Numbered from the stretch's first letter, positions 10,821 through 24,590 are shown. The stretch is 64,000 nucleotides of DNA from Microlunatus sagamiharensis (GCF_900105785.1 NZ_LT629799.1:3100001-3164000), one strand, 5' to 3'. Made by a program: numbers and translations. Notes: generated from the letters alone by a model not told the origin.

Positions 10821-11516
10821 TCAGGCGTCGTCGAGGGCGAACGAGCCGTTGCGCCCGACCAGCGCCAGGGTCTCGGCGTCGAGGAACTCGCGCGCCGCGA
10901 GGAGGCGGGGCAGCAGCTCGCGCTGCGTGGTCGTCGCCCGGAACAGCAGGCCCGAGGTCACGTCGTGGTCGGGCACGAAGGTGCGGGTGATCTCGTCCCC
11001 GGCGCGCACCGTGCCCGCGCGCAGGACGGACAGGTACGTGCCGGTGCGCGCCTCGGCGGTGAACCGCCTGACCCAGCCCCGCTCGGACAGCCAGCCCGCG
11101 AAGGTGCGGCAGGGGACCCGCGGGTCGGTGACCTGCAGCTCCACGGAGCGCTCCGGGTCGTCGGGGTCGCCCACGACCCAGCGCTCCCCCACCAGCGCGT
11201 CGGCCAGGTCGAGGCCCACCGTCGTCAGGTTCTCCCCGAAGGTCCCGTCGCCCAGGCGACGCCCGAGCTCGGGCTCCCAGCGGTCGAGGTCCTCGCGCGC
11301 GAAGGCGTACACCGCCTGCCGGTCACCGCCGTGGTGGCGGGAGTCGCCGATGTAGTCGCCGACGAGCCCGCTGCCCAGCCCACCGCGCCGGGGCCCCGGC
11401 GGCCGGACCTCCACGGGGCCGACGACCGGGCGCTTGTCGATGCCGGTCATCCCGGTCTTGGTGCTGAAGGGCTGCTCGATGCCGGTCGACACGTTCACGG
11501 ACAGGACCCTGGGCAC
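10821..11516 (-). CDS. MOSC domain protein, YiiM-like
   Basis: The 231-residue protein has the YiiM/MOSC pattern: [12 protein letters not shown] near residue 62, GTFGENLTT near 90 and the conserved Cys in [13 protein letters not shown] that in MOSC proteins binds the molybdenum cofactor or sulfur. YiiM-type proteins in other bacteria reduce N-hydroxylated compounds with molybdenum cofactor, but no molybdopterin gene is nearby, so the role is open. GTG at 11516 lies 6 bases after TAGCCT, fitting leaderless expression. Divergent from the ABC exporter. Confidence 0.8.
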   Translation of the reverse strand: MPRVLSVNVSTGIEQPFSTKTGMTGIDKRPVVGPVEVRPPGPRRGGLGSGLVGDYIGDSRHHGGDRQAVYAFAREDLDRWEPELGRRLGDGTFGENLTTVGLDLADALVGERWVVGDPDDPERSVELQVTDPRVPCRTFAGWLSERGWVRRFTAEARTGTYLSVLRAGTVRAGDEITRTFVPDHDVTSGLLFRATTTQRELLPRLLAAREFLDAETLALVGRNGSFALDDA

Positions 11517-11522
11517 ACCCGA

Positions 11523-11528
11523 AGGCTA
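11523..11528 (-). promoter_or_regulatory. Leaderless -10 box for the MOSC gene
   Basis: Minus-strand TAGCCT is followed by 6 bases and then GTG at 11516, without a Shine-Dalgarno sequence. Confidence 0.5.
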
Positions 11529-11669
11529 GTGGACCCGGGCCCGTACGCACCCCGGTTTCCCGACGTGGCGCGACGACCCGGCGCGCAGGACCCCGATGAG
11601 CCGGCGGCCCGCGCCGGGTCGTGAGGGCGTGCGGGCACCGGAGGACCAGGATCTGTCAGGAGGGCGGGC

Positions 11670-11675
11670 TAGCGT
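11670..11675 (+). promoter_or_regulatory. Leaderless -10 box for the ABC exporter operon
   Basis: TAGCGT is followed by 7 bases and ATG at 11683. An upstream AGGAGG (11659-11664) could instead serve a GTG at 11674, so the start is not settled. Confidence 0.45.
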
Positions 11676-11682
11676 GCGCGGC

Positions 11683-12705
11683 ATGGACCTGGGCATCGAG
11701 GCGGTCGGCCTGACCAAGCGCTACAAGGACGTGGTGGCGCTCGACGGCGTCGACCTCGCGGTCCCGCGCGGGACCGTGCTGGGCCTGCTCGGCCCCAACG
11801 GGGCCGGCAAGACCACCACCGTGCGCGTGCTGACCACGCTCCTGCAGCCCGACGGCGGGAGCGCGCGGGTGGCCGGCGTCGACGTGCTGGCCGATCCCGC
11901 CGCCGTCCGCAGCCGCATCGGGCTCTCGGGCCAGTACGCCGCCGTCGACGAGTACCTCACGGGCTACGAGAACCTCGAGATGGTCGGCCGGCTCTACCAC
12001 CTGGGCCGGCGGCGCAGCCGCGAGCGGGCCCGCGAGCTGCTCGAGCAGTTCTCCCTGACCGAGGCGGCCAACCGACCGGCGAAGACCTACTCGGGCGGCA
12101 TGCGACGACGGCTCGACCTCGCCGGCGCCCTGGTCGCCGACCCGGAGGTGATGTTCCTCGACGAGCCGACGACGGGGCTCGACCCCCGCGCCCGGCTCGA
12201 CATGTGGGAGGTCATCTCCTCGCTCGTGGCGGGCGGCACCACGCTGCTGCTGACCACGCAGTACCTCGAGGAGGCCGACCGCCTGGCCGACGAGATCGCG
12301 GTGATCGACCGCGGCCGCGTCATCGCGCGGGGCACCTCCCGGGAGCTGAAGGCGCAGATCGGCGGCGAGCGCGTCGAGCTGACGGTGCGCGACGCGACCC
12401 AGGTCGGCGCCGCGGTGGCCGCGCTCGCCGACCTGGCCTCCGGCGAGCCCGAGGCCGACACCGGCACCCGCTCGGTCGTCGTGCCGGTCGCGGGCGGGGC
12501 GGGTTCCCTCGCCGAGGCGCTGCGCCGGCTGGCCGACGCCGGCATCGACCTCGAGGACGTCGGGCTGCGCCGCCCGACGCTCGACGAGGTCTTCCTGACC
12601 CTCACCGGGCACGCCAGCACCGACGGGGCCAGCCCGGAGCCGGAGCCGCCCGACGAGCCCGCACCGTCCGGGCGGTCCGCCCGACGGGTTGGAGGAGACC
12701 GATGA
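11683..12705 (+). CDS. DrrA-type ABC exporter ATP-binding protein
   Basis: This is the ATPase of a daunorubicin-resistance (DrrA)-type exporter, 340 residues from the ATG at 11683. Motifs are Walker A GPNGAGKTTT, the Q-loop, signature YSGGMRRRLDLAGAL, Walker B VMFLDEPTTGLDP, and a C-terminal regulatory extension (about residues 230-310, ending RRPTLDEVFLTLTG) typical of the family. A GTG at 11674 is an alternative start with a better ribosome-binding site. Its stop overlaps the permease ATG (ATGA). Members export drugs or lipids; the substrate here is unknown. Confidence 0.92.
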   Translation: MDLGIEAVGLTKRYKDVVALDGVDLAVPRGTVLGLLGPNGAGKTTTVRVLTTLLQPDGGSARVAGVDVLADPAAVRSRIGLSGQYAAVDEYLTGYENLEMVGRLYHLGRRRSRERARELLEQFSLTEAANRPAKTYSGGMRRRLDLAGALVADPEVMFLDEPTTGLDPRARLDMWEVISSLVAGGTTLLLTTQYLEEADRLADEIAVIDRGRVIARGTSRELKAQIGGERVELTVRDATQVGAAVAALADLASGEPEADTGTRSVVVPVAGGAGSLAEALRRLADAGIDLEDVGLRRPTLDEVFLTLTGHASTDGASPEPEPPDEPAPSGRSARRVGGDR

Positions 12706-13502
12706 GCCTCGCCACCACCGTCGGGGACAGCTTCGTCGTCGCCCGCCGCAACCTCATCAAGATCAAGCGCGTCCCCGAGCTGCTCGTGTTCACGACGCTG
12801 TCGCCGATCATGTTCGTGCTGCTCTTCGCCTACGTCTTCGGCGGTGCGATCGCCGGCGGTGACCCCCAGCAGTACCGCGAGTTCCTGATGGCCGGCATCT
12901 TCGCCCAGACCGTCATCTTCGGCGCGACGACGACCGGCGCCGGCCTGGCCGACGACGTCCAGAAGGGCATCGTCGACCGCTTCCGGTCGCTGCCGATGGC
13001 GCCGTCGGCCGTGCTCACCGGCCGCACGCTCTCCGACGTGATCAACAACGTCATCGTCCTGGTCGTGATGTCGCTGACCGGGCTCCTCGTCGGGTGGCGC
13101 ATCCACACCTCGGTCCTCGAGGCGCTCGACGGCTACGTGCTGCTGCTGCTCTTCGCGTACGCCATCTCGTGGGTGATGGCGTGGGTCGGGCTGCTCATCC
13201 CGAGCGTCGAGGTCCTCAACCAGGCGTCGTTCATCGTGATCTTCCCGCTGACGTTCCTCGCCAACACCTTCGTGCCGCTGGAGTCGCTGCCCGGGCCGCT
13301 GCGGGTCTTCGCCGAGTGGAACCCGGTCTCGGCGATCACGCAGGCCGCGCGGGAGCTGTTCGGGAACACGGCCCTCGTCGCCCCGAGCGACGCCTGGCCG
13401 CTGCAGCACCCGGCGCTGTACACGCTCGTCTGGGTCGTCATCATCCTCGCCGTCTTCGTGCCGCTGACGAACCTGCAGTACCGCCGGGCCGCCAGCCGCT
13501 GA
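12702..13502 (+). CDS. DrrB-type ABC-2 permease
   Basis: The 266-residue partner of the preceding ATPase has six hydrophobic segments (for example LLVFTTLSPIMFVLLFAYVF and LIPSVEVLNQASFIVIFPLT) and the ABC-2 signature region NTFVPLESLPGPLR followed by NPVSAITQAARELF. The ATG overlaps the ATPase stop codon and GGAGGAGA lies just upstream. Its stop lies in a hairpin shared with the convergent gene. Confidence 0.92.
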   Translation: MSLATTVGDSFVVARRNLIKIKRVPELLVFTTLSPIMFVLLFAYVFGGAIAGGDPQQYREFLMAGIFAQTVIFGATTTGAGLADDVQKGIVDRFRSLPMAPSAVLTGRTLSDVINNVIVLVVMSLTGLLVGWRIHTSVLEALDGYVLLLLFAYAISWVMAWVGLLIPSVEVLNQASFIVIFPLTFLANTFVPLESLPGPLRVFAEWNPVSAITQAARELFGNTALVAPSDAWPLQHPALYTLVWVVIILAVFVPLTNLQYRRAASR

Positions 13503-13530
13503 GCCGGCTCCCGAGCCGGCCCCGCTCAGC
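13498..13530. terminator. Bidirectional hairpin after drrB-like gene
   Basis: Outer arms GCTGAGC (13498-13504) and GCTCAGC (13524-13530) contain the two convergent stop codons. CCGGCTC and GAGCCGG form an alternative inner stem. Confidence 0.6.
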
Positions 13531-13981
13531 CTCCGGGGCAGCGGGTGTCGCCGCCGCTGTGCTCCTGGCAGGCGCCCTGGTGGGTCTCGGACCGGACGGG
13601 CGCTCCCGGCGCCGGTGCGGGCACCGTCCCCAGCCAGAGCAGCGCGAGGACGAGGGTGGGCAGCCCGAGCAGGGCGAACACGGTGGCGGCGGCGTTGCTG
13701 CGCGCCTGGACCGCCAGGACCAGGCCGACGACGACGACCGCCGCGCTGACCCCGACGGCGACGCCGAGGTCGTGGTGCTGCGCGGCCCGGTCGGCGGCGT
13801 CGGGCTGCTCCCCGAAGAAGACGGCCGTCTCCAGGACCGCCCTCAGCGTGAGCACCGGCACCACGCACGTCCAGCCGAGGCCGAGGAGTGCGGCCGGGGC
13901 CAGGAGCAGTCGGCGCCACTCCTGCTGCTCCGGGGCCGAGGACGGGGGCGGGGTCGACGAAGAGGCGGGCGGCTGGGGCAC
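13526..13981 (-). CDS. Small membrane protein of unknown function
   Basis: I do not recognise this 151-residue protein. It has a Pro/Ser-rich N-terminus, three or four predicted membrane helices (LLLAPAALLGLGWTCVVPVL, VAVGVSAAVVVVGLVLAV, FALLGLPTLVLALLWLG) and a hydrophilic Cys/His-containing tail (THQGACQEH, RCPGG). It begins with GTG 6 bases after TAGCGT, a leaderless arrangement. It is convergent with the DrrB-like permease. Confidence 0.65.
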   Translation of the reverse strand: MPQPPASSSTPPPSSAPEQQEWRRLLLAPAALLGLGWTCVVPVLTLRAVLETAVFFGEQPDAADRAAQHHDLGVAVGVSAAVVVVGLVLAVQARSNAAATVFALLGLPTLVLALLWLGTVPAPAPGAPVRSETHQGACQEHSGGDTRCPGG

Positions 13982-13987
13982 GTCACG

Positions 13988-13993
13988 ACGCTA
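13988..13993 (-). promoter_or_regulatory. Leaderless -10 box
   Basis: Minus-strand TAGCGT is followed by 6 bases and GTG at 13981. Confidence 0.45.
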
Positions 13994-14044
13994 CGGACGC
14001 CGACTCCGCACGGCGTCCACCCGCAGGATGACGCGGGTCAGCCC

Positions 14045-14494
14045 TTAGTGGCCGCTGACCCGGGCGTAGCGCCCGCGCAGGAAGGGCGTGCGCGGCTGCC
14101 CGGTCAGCTCGAGGTCGACGGCGTACGCGAGCTGCTCGCCCTCGAGGGCGAAGAGGTGGTGCGCGCTCCCCCGGACCGTCGTCCTCACCAGCGCGAGGCG
14201 GCCCGCGTCCCACGTGCCGCGGGCGACCGGCGGCACCTGGGCCGTGGTGTCGAACAGCCACCACAGGAGCCCGGCGGGCGCCTCGGGATCGGCCAGGAGG
14301 ACGCCGTGGGCCGAGAGCTCGGCCCCGTCGTCGCGGACCTGCCGGTAGTCCTGGACGACGGCCGTGCCCGCCAGGTCCTGCTTGAAGGTCATCATCGCCC
14401 GTGTCCGGGCCGCCGGGGCGAAGGGCGACGCCTGCTGCTCCTCCGTTCCCGACCAGTTGCCCAGCAGGTGCCACAGCAGCTCGGCGACGGGCAC
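14045..14494 (-). CDS. Small protein of unknown function, possibly DUF1579-like
   Basis: The 149-residue product has no signal or membrane segment. The early LLGNWSGTEEQ followed by alternating strands (YRQVRDDGAELSAHG, GLLWWLFDT, RTPFLRGRYARVSGH) looks like a small beta-barrel of the DUF1579 or lipocalin-like type, but I cannot name it. GTG at 14494 is preceded by AGGAG. It stands alone between the membrane protein and the protease. Confidence 0.6.
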   Translation of the reverse strand: MPVAELLWHLLGNWSGTEEQQASPFAPAARTRAMMTFKQDLAGTAVVQDYRQVRDDGAELSAHGVLLADPEAPAGLLWWLFDTTAQVPPVARGTWDAGRLALVRTTVRGSAHHLFALEGEQLAYAVDLELTGQPRTPFLRGRYARVSGH

Positions 14495-14571
14495 GTCCCA
14501 CTCCTACGCCACCGGCCCTGGCCCGGGCAAGCCCGGCCCGGCGCCGGCGTGGTCATCGGCCGCTCGCCGGC

Positions 14572-16587
14572 TCAGCCCTGCGGCCGCACGAACGCCCACG
14601 CGGAGACGTTCAGCGTGTTCTCCTGCCCGGAGTAGGTCTCCAGCCGGGAGTAGGCGTCGGTGCGGAACCGGACGTCCTCGTCGTCCCTCGTGCCGCCCAC
14701 GCCGTCGCGGCCGACGCCGTAGAGGTTGGCGCCGAAGTTCGACCCGCCCTCGTCCATCAGCGTGTGCGTGGAGTCCTGGCCGTCGGTGTGGAAGTTGCCG
14801 ACGTAGTGCCCGACCTCGTGCGAGGCCACGTTGGCGATCGCCTGCGCGACGAAGTCGAGCCGGTCGCTGCCGGGGCGCAGGTAGTGGTTCAGCGAGGCCT
14901 CGTTGTCGGTGTCCGGGCTGGCGAGGGTGTCCAGCAGCACGAGCGCGGTGTCGGTGTGGCTGTAGTTGCCGGGGTCGATCGTCGAGGAGATGCCGATCGT
15001 GTCGATGCCGGCCTCGGCGGTCGTGCCACCGATGACGACCCGCGACACGTCCGGGCGGCCCCAGGCCGTCGACCCGGTCGCCTTGGTCGTGACGTCGACG
15101 GCGAGGCGCTTGTTGAGGCCCCGGGCGGCCAGGTCGCGGCGCAGGTTCACCTTCATCGCCGCGACGACCCGGTCCCGCAGCGCCTTCTCCTGCGACGCCT
15201 TCAGGCCCCAGGCCGGGAGGAAGTCGCGCAGCGGGGAGAGCCTCCGCTCCCCCGGGCCGCCCAGGTCGGTGGTGTCGACCGTGCCGCCGTCGAGGTCGAG
15301 CAGGATCGTCTGCGTCCGCGTGGCGCCGCGGCCCTCGGTGCCCGGGCGGTAGGCCTCCACGCGGACGGCGTACGTCCCGGGCGGCCCGTCGACCTGGAGC
15401 GCGTACGCGCCCGCCCGCTCGGCGACGTAGGCGATCGAGACGTTCCCGCCGCGCGGCAGCGGCGACTCCTCCGGGTAGAGGCCGGAGAGGTCCGACCCGC
15501 TCGCCCCGACCATCGCCGTGCCGTCGGGCCGGACGACGCGCAGCGTCGTGGCTCCGCTGGTGGCCGTCGCCCCGATCACGTCCCCGGCGGCCAGGTCCAG
15601 CCGGTAGTAGTCGGTGTCCAACTTCACCGCGCTGATGTCGAGCGCGTAGCGCCCGGTGCTGGCGTCACCGAAGCCGCTGCCGGAGTCCTCCGGGTCGGGC
15701 GGCAGCCCGCCCGAGGGGGCGAAGCCGGCGACCAGCGCGTAGTAGGTGCCCGGCTTGGTGACGGCGTAGGTGAGGAGGCTGTCGGTCGTGCCCGCCACGG
15801 CCTCGTCGTTCACGGCCAGGACGGTGCCGTAGGGGTCGTAGAGGGCGACGACCGTGTCGACCTCGCTGCCGGCCGTGCTGATGGTGATCCGCTCGCCCGC
15901 AGAGGCCGCGAGCGAGTAGAAGTCGTAGTCGTTGTTGCCGTCGGCCCCCGGCTCGGTGCCGTGCGGGCCGTCGCCGAGCACCCCCGTGCCCCGGACGCGG
16001 CCGGTCCCGCGGATGCCGGTCGGCGTGGCGAGGCTGAGCTGGCCGTCGTCCTCCTGCACCGCGGGCAGGGCGCGAGCCGCCACCTCGTAGCCGGAGATCG
16101 CCCCCGTGATGGCCACCGCGGCACGGTCGCCCTTGCCCGTGCCGAAGGCACCCACCTTCTCCGCCGTCGCCCGGGTGTCGTTCGAGCCGGGCCGCGAGGC
16201 CGGCTCGGTCTCGGGGTGGTCGAGGACCTTCGCGCTCGCCCGGCCGGTGCGGCCCACCCGGGCTTGCGCCCGGCTCCCGGCGCGCGCCTCCGCCTGGGCG
16301 GCGTCGCGCGTGCGCCAGCCGCTGTAGTCGGCGCGCCGCAGCGAGGGCAGGGTCGAGAGCGCGGGGTCGGGGTCGAGCGTGGCGCTGCGCCGGGCCGAGG
16401 GCAGACCCTTGGGGGCCACCTGGAGCCCCGCCTGCAGGGCCGCGTCCTGGGCCGCCCGCAGCTGCTCCGCCCGCGACGCGGTCGGCGGTGCCGCCTGGCT
16501 CGCCGTCGGCCCCGAGAAGGCCGCCCCGACCACCAGGAGCCCCCCGAGGACCGGTACCAGGACACGTCGGACGATCCGCTTCGACAC
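14572..16587 (-). CDS. Secreted metzincin-type zinc protease with PPC domains
   Basis: The 671-residue protein starts with a signal peptide (MSKRIVRRVL, hydrophobic core, SQAAP). The N-terminal half contains about two pre-peptidase C-terminal (PPC)-like beta domains, recognisable by NNDYDFYSLAASAGERI, KPGTYYALVAGF and AGAYALQVDGPPGTY. The C-terminal catalytic domain carries the full metzincin zinc motif HEVGHYVGNFH (three His ligands and the catalytic Glu) and LMDEGG as a possible Met-turn. It is probably exported and cleaves extracellular protein. GTG at 16587 has GGGGAG just upstream. It sits alone between rpoC and rpsL. Confidence 0.8.
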   Translation of the reverse strand: MSKRIVRRVLVPVLGGLLVVGAAFSGPTASQAAPPTASRAEQLRAAQDAALQAGLQVAPKGLPSARRSATLDPDPALSTLPSLRRADYSGWRTRDAAQAEARAGSRAQARVGRTGRASAKVLDHPETEPASRPGSNDTRATAEKVGAFGTGKGDRAAVAITGAISGYEVAARALPAVQEDDGQLSLATPTGIRGTGRVRGTGVLGDGPHGTEPGADGNNDYDFYSLAASAGERITISTAGSEVDTVVALYDPYGTVLAVNDEAVAGTTDSLLTYAVTKPGTYYALVAGFAPSGGLPPDPEDSGSGFGDASTGRYALDISAVKLDTDYYRLDLAAGDVIGATATSGATTLRVVRPDGTAMVGASGSDLSGLYPEESPLPRGGNVSIAYVAERAGAYALQVDGPPGTYAVRVEAYRPGTEGRGATRTQTILLDLDGGTVDTTDLGGPGERRLSPLRDFLPAWGLKASQEKALRDRVVAAMKVNLRRDLAARGLNKRLAVDVTTKATGSTAWGRPDVSRVVIGGTTAEAGIDTIGISSTIDPGNYSHTDTALVLLDTLASPDTDNEASLNHYLRPGSDRLDFVAQAIANVASHEVGHYVGNFHTDGQDSTHTLMDEGGSNFGANLYGVGRDGVGGTRDDEDVRFRTDAYSRLETYSGQENTLNVSAWAFVRPQG

Positions 16588-16742
16588 GTGAGCTCCCCGT
16601 CAGCGCGGACGCGCTCGGCCCGCTGCGAGCGAACCGTACGGGCTGAGGAAGTCCTGAGAGTGCTCGTGTCCCGCATTTCGGGCTCAACCCGTAATTTGTT
16701 ATCGGACAGTGATCCAGGGCTGGGTGAGCACCCCTGGAGACG

Positions 16743-16782
16743 CCGCAGGGCGGGCCCGGCCGGAGCCGGACCCGCCCTGCGG
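16743..16782 (-). terminator. rpoBC terminator hairpin
   Basis: Arms from 16743 and to 16782 pair as CCGCAGGGCGGG with CCCGCCCTGCGG, extended by CCGGC/GCCGG around a 4-base loop with one mismatch. It starts 44 bases after the rpoC stop codon. Confidence 0.8.
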
Positions 16783-16825
16783 ATCAGTCGTGCCGATCCA
16801 GCGAGCGGATCGGTGGTGGGACCGA

Positions 16826-20680
<3,855 letters not shown>

Positions 20681-20744
20681 GTTGGGTTTCTCTCTTCTTT
20701 CGTTACGCGCGGTGATTCACAGGTGGTGCGACTGGGGTGGTCCC

Positions 20745-20778
20745 CCGGCCGGTCCCGGGCTGAGCCGGGACCGGCCGG
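20745..20778 (-). terminator. Perfect hairpin between rpoB and rpoC
   Basis: A 14-bp perfect stem (20745-20758 with 20765-20778) and 6-base loop begins 12 bases after the rpoB stop. With no U-run and rpoC directly downstream, an attenuator or RNA-processing site is more likely than a full terminator. Confidence 0.6.
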
Positions 20779-20789
20779 AGGACGAGACC

Positions 20790-23700
20790 TCAGACTTCTT
20801 CGACGGCCCCGAAGCCCTCACCCGGGCGGCGGGACAGGTCGATGCCGAAGTCCTCGCTGCTGCGGTAGTCGTCCTCGGAGTCGCGGAGCTCGACCTCGGT
20901 GCCGTCGGAGGAGAGCACCTCCACGTTCAGGCAGAGGGACTTCATCTCCTTCACCAGCACCTTGAAGGACTCCGGGATCCCGGGCTCGGGGATGTTCTCG
21001 CCCTTGACGATGGCCTCGTACACCTTCACGCGGCCCGGCACGTCGTCGGACTTGATGGTGAGCAGCTCCTGCAGGGCCCAGGCCGCGCCGTACGCCTCGA
21101 GGGCCCAGACCTCCATCTCGCCGAACCGCTGGCCACCGAACTGCGCCTTACCACCCAGCGGCTGCTGCGTGATCATCGAGTACGGGCCGGTCGAGCGCGC
21201 GTGGATCTTGTCGTCGACCAGGTGGTGGAGCTTGAGCATGTAGATATAGCCCACGCCGACCGGGTCGGGGAAGGGCTCCCCGGAGCGACCGTCGAACAGG
21301 TGCGCCTTGCCGTCGCCGTTCACGAGGCGGTCGCCGTCGCGGGTCGGCAGCGTCTGGGAGAGCAGACCGGTGATCTCCTCCTCCGTCGCGCCGTCGAAGA
21401 CCGGCGTCGCGAGACGCGAGTTGGCCTCCACGTGGCCGACGCCGACGTCGCGCAGGCGCGCCGCCCACTCGCCCTCGACGCCCTCGAGGTCCCAGCCGGT
21501 CTTGCCGAGCCAGCCGAGGTGGGTCTCGAGGACCTGGCCGACGTTCATCCGGCTCGGCACGCCGAGCGGGTTGAGCACGATGTCGACCGGCGTCCCGTCC
21601 TCGAGGAACGGCATGTCCTCGACGGGCAGGATCTTGGAGATGACGCCCTTGTTGCCGTGACGGCCGGCGAGCTTGTCGCCGTCCTGCACCTTGCGCTTCT
21701 GGGCGACGTACACCCGGACCAGCTGGTTGACCCCGGGGGCCAGCTCGTCGTCGGAGTCGCGGTCGAAGACCCGGACGCCGATGACGGTGCCGGACTCGCC
21801 GTGGGGCACCTTGAGGGAGGTGTCGCGGACCTCGCGCGCCTTCTCGCCGAAGATCGCGCGGAGCAGCCGCTCCTCCGGCGTCAGCTCGGTCTCACCCTTG
21901 GGCGTGACCTTGCCGACGAGGATGTCGCCGGTCGAGACCTCGGCACCGATGCGGATGATGCCGCGCTCGTCGAGGTCGGCGAGCATCTCCTCGCTGACGT
22001 TGGGGATGTCGCGGGTGATCTCCTCCGCCCCCAGCTTGGTGTCGCGCGCGTCGACCTCGTGCTCCTCGATGTGGATCGAGGTCAGCATGTCCTCCTGCAC
22101 GACACGCTGGCTGAGGATGATCGCGTCCTCGTAGTTGTGGCCCTCCCACGGCATGAACGCCACGAGCATGTTGCGCCCGAGCGCCATCTCCGCGCCGTCG
22201 GTGCAGGGCCCGTCGGCGAGCGGCGAACCCTTCTCGACGCGCTGGCCCTCGCTCACCAGCGGACGCTGGTTGATGCAGGTGCCCTGGTTGGACCGCTTGA
22301 ACTTGCTCAGGCGGTACGTGGTGTAGCTGCCCTCGTCCTCGGCGACCTCGACCAGGTCGGCCGACACCGAGGTGACGACGCCGGCCTTCTTGGCGGTGGT
22401 GACGTCACCGGCGTCGACGGCCCCGCGGTACTCCATGCCGGTGCCCACGAAGGGGGCCTCGGAGCGGAGCAGCGGCACGGCCTGGCGCTGCATGTTCGCG
22501 CCCATCAGGGCACGCGACGCGTCGTCGTGCTCGAGGAACGGGATCATCGCGGTGGCGACCGACACCATCTGGCGCGGCGAGACGTCCATGTACTGGATGT
22601 CGTTGGCCGGCACGGTGTCCGGGTCGGCCTTGCGGCGGCGGGCGAGGACGCGCTCCTCGGCGAAGTGCCCGTCCTCGGTGAGGGCGGCGTTCGCCTGGGC
22701 GATCGTGTAGCGGTCCTCGACGTCGGCGGTCAGGTAGTCGATCTGGTCGGTGACCTGACCCTCGACGACCTTGCGGTAGGGCGTCTCGACGAACCCGAAC
22801 GCGTTGACCCGCGCGAAGGACGCGAGCGAGCCGATGAGGCCGATGTTCGGGCCCTCGGGCGTCTCGATCGGGCACATGCGGCCGTAGTGCGACGGGTGGA
22901 CGTCACGGACCTCCATGCCGGCGCGGTCGCGCGACAGACCACCCGGGCCGAGGGCGTTCAGACGCCGCTTGTGCGTCAGGCCGGCGACCGGGTTGGTCTG
23001 GTCCATGAACTGGCTCAGCTGCGAGGTGCCGAAGAACTCCTTCAGCGCCGCGACGACCGGGCGGATGTTGATCAGGGTCTGCGGCGTGATCGCCTCGACG
23101 TCCTGGGTCGTCATCCGGTCGCGCACCACGCGCTCCATGCGGCCGAGGCCGGTGCGAAGCTGGTTCTGGATGAGCTCGCCGACGGTGCGGAGGCGACGGT
23201 TGCCGAAGTGGTCGATGTCGTCCTCCTCCACCAGCAGGTCGCCGCGCGGGGAGTCGAGCATCTCCTTGCCCTCGTGCAGCGCCACGATGAAGCGGATGGC
23301 GGCGACGATGTCCTCGGTCCGCAGCACCTGCTGGTCGAAGGGCGCGTCCAGGCCGAGCTTCTTGTTGATCTTGTACCGGCCGACCTTGGCGAGGTCGTAG
23401 CGCTTCGGGTTGAAGTAGTAGTTCTCCAGCAGCGCCTGCGCGGCCTCGCGCGTCGGCGGCTCGCCCGGGCGCAGCTTGCGGTAGATGTCGAGGAGCGCCT
23501 CGTCCTGGGTGGTGACGTGGTCCTTCTCGAGGGTGAGCCGCATGGACTCGTACTCGCCGAACTCCTCGAGGATCTGCGCGTCGGTCCAGCCGAGCGCCTT
23601 GAGCAGGACGGTGACGTTCTGCTTGCGCTTGCGGTCGAGGCGGACGCCGACCATGTCGCGCTTGTCGATCTCGAACTCGAGCCAGGCGCCGCGGCTCGGG

Positions 23701-24275
23701 ATCATCTTGCAGGTGAAGATGTCCTTGTCCGAGGTCTTGTCGGTGGTCTGCTCGAAGTAGACGCCCGGCGAGCGGACGAGCTGGGAGACCACGACGCGCT
23801 CGGTGCCGTTGATGACGAAGGTGCCCTTGTCGGTCATGAGCGGGAAGTCGCCCATGAAGACCGTCTGGCTCTTGATCTCGCCGGTCTCGTTGTTCATGAA
23901 CTCGGCGGTGACGAAGAGCGGGGCGGCGTACGTGACGTCGCGCTCCTTGCACTCGTCGACCGAGTTCTTCGGGGGCTCGAAGCGGTGGTCGCGGAAGGAC
24001 AGCGACATGGTGCCGCTGAAGTCCTCGATCGGGGAGATCTCCTCGAAGATCTCCTCCAGCCCGGACTTGGTGTTCACGTCGGTCTTGCCCTCGGCCAGGG
24101 CGGCGTCAACCCGCTCGCGCCAGTCGGCGTTGCCGACCAGCCAGTCGAACGCGTCGACCTGCAGGTCCAGCAGGTCGGGGACTTCCATGGGTTCGGCGAT
24201 CTTCGCGAACGAGATCCGGCCGGTGGTCGAGATGACCGGGTTGATGTTCTTCGAGGCGGTGCGCGAGGCGGCCAA
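20790..24275 (-). CDS. rpoB: RNA polymerase subunit beta
   Basis: The 1161-residue protein is full length for an actinobacterium. The rifampicin region reads [16 protein letters not shown] then [14 protein letters not shown], followed by [17 protein letters not shown]. The residue equivalent to E. coli Ser531 is Asn440 (codon AAC), and the equivalents of Asn518, Leu521 and Ser522 are Thr, Val and Ala. Asp425 and His435 (516 and 526 equivalents) are unchanged. TTG at 24275 is the start, with GGAAGGA 8 bases upstream. A strong promoter match lies at 24413-24441. rpoC follows. Confidence 0.99.
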   Translation of the reverse strand: MAASRTASKNINPVISTTGRISFAKIAEPMEVPDLLDLQVDAFDWLVGNADWRERVDAALAEGKTDVNTKSGLEEIFEEISPIEDFSGTMSLSFRDHRFEPPKNSVDECKERDVTYAAPLFVTAEFMNNETGEIKSQTVFMGDFPLMTDKGTFVINGTERVVVSQLVRSPGVYFEQTTDKTSDKDIFTCKMIPSRGAWLEFEIDKRDMVGVRLDRKRKQNVTVLLKALGWTDAQILEEFGEYESMRLTLEKDHVTTQDEALLDIYRKLRPGEPPTREAAQALLENYYFNPKRYDLAKVGRYKINKKLGLDAPFDQQVLRTEDIVAAIRFIVALHEGKEMLDSPRGDLLVEEDDIDHFGNRRLRTVGELIQNQLRTGLGRMERVVRDRMTTQDVEAITPQTLINIRPVVAALKEFFGTSQLSQFMDQTNPVAGLTHKRRLNALGPGGLSRDRAGMEVRDVHPSHYGRMCPIETPEGPNIGLIGSLASFARVNAFGFVETPYRKVVEGQVTDQIDYLTADVEDRYTIAQANAALTEDGHFAEERVLARRRKADPDTVPANDIQYMDVSPRQMVSVATAMIPFLEHDDASRALMGANMQRQAVPLLRSEAPFVGTGMEYRGAVDAGDVTTAKKAGVVTSVSADLVEVAEDEGSYTTYRLSKFKRSNQGTCINQRPLVSEGQRVEKGSPLADGPCTDGAEMALGRNMLVAFMPWEGHNYEDAIILSQRVVQEDMLTSIHIEEHEVDARDTKLGAEEITRDIPNVSEEMLADLDERGIIRIGAEVSTGDILVGKVTPKGETELTPEERLLRAIFGEKAREVRDTSLKVPHGESGTVIGVRVFDRDSDDELAPGVNQLVRVYVAQKRKVQDGDKLAGRHGNKGVISKILPVEDMPFLEDGTPVDIVLNPLGVPSRMNVGQVLETHLGWLGKTGWDLEGVEGEWAARLRDVGVGHVEANSRLATPVFDGATEEEITGLLSQTLPTRDGDRLVNGDGKAHLFDGRSGEPFPDPVGVGYIYMLKLHHLVDDKIHARSTGPYSMITQQPLGGKAQFGGQRFGEMEVWALEAYGAAWALQELLTIKSDDVPGRVKVYEAIVKGENIPEPGIPESFKVLVKEMKSLCLNVEVLSSDGTEVELRDSEDDYRSSEDFGIDLSRRPGEGFGAVEEV

Positions 24276-24590
24276 CTGCTGTGTCCTTCCGAGGCACTCG
24301 GGTGCTGTCGAGCTGTGTCTCAGCTCTTGTTAGCTGGTGAGCTGCTGCCCGCGCGCACGGCAAGTGACCCGAAGGGTGATCCGGGTCGACAAGATGGCGA
24401 GGGCAAACCCCAAGGTTAGCCGCTACAACCGGTCCGGTCAAGGAACGGGAGCAGGCCAAACCGAACCACGCAAACTGCGCGGCTCGGGGAAGAGCATACC
24501 GCCGGGAGGCCGGCTGACAAGGAGTGACGCGAAAACACGGGGTCCGACCCTGCGCGTGTCGTCCTCCCGGCGCGCACGACGGGGACGCGA
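24276..24590. other. rpoB leader and rplL-rpoB spacer
   Basis: No gene was seen in this spacer. It holds the rpoB promoter at 24413-24441 and an untranslated leader of about 130 bases. The remaining upstream part, up to the rplL terminators, shows no further feature to me. Confidence 0.6.
24413..24441 (-). promoter_or_regulatory. Promoter of rpoBC
   Basis: On the minus strand TTGACC (24436-24441), a 17-base spacer and TAACCT (24413-24418). Both hexamers and the spacing are identical to the rpsL promoter, while the spacer sequences differ. Confidence 0.75.

Noticed and set aside
20745-20778. Simple rpoB terminator
   Set aside because: rpoC directly follows in the same direction and has no promoter match in the 109-base spacer, so full termination would be harmful.
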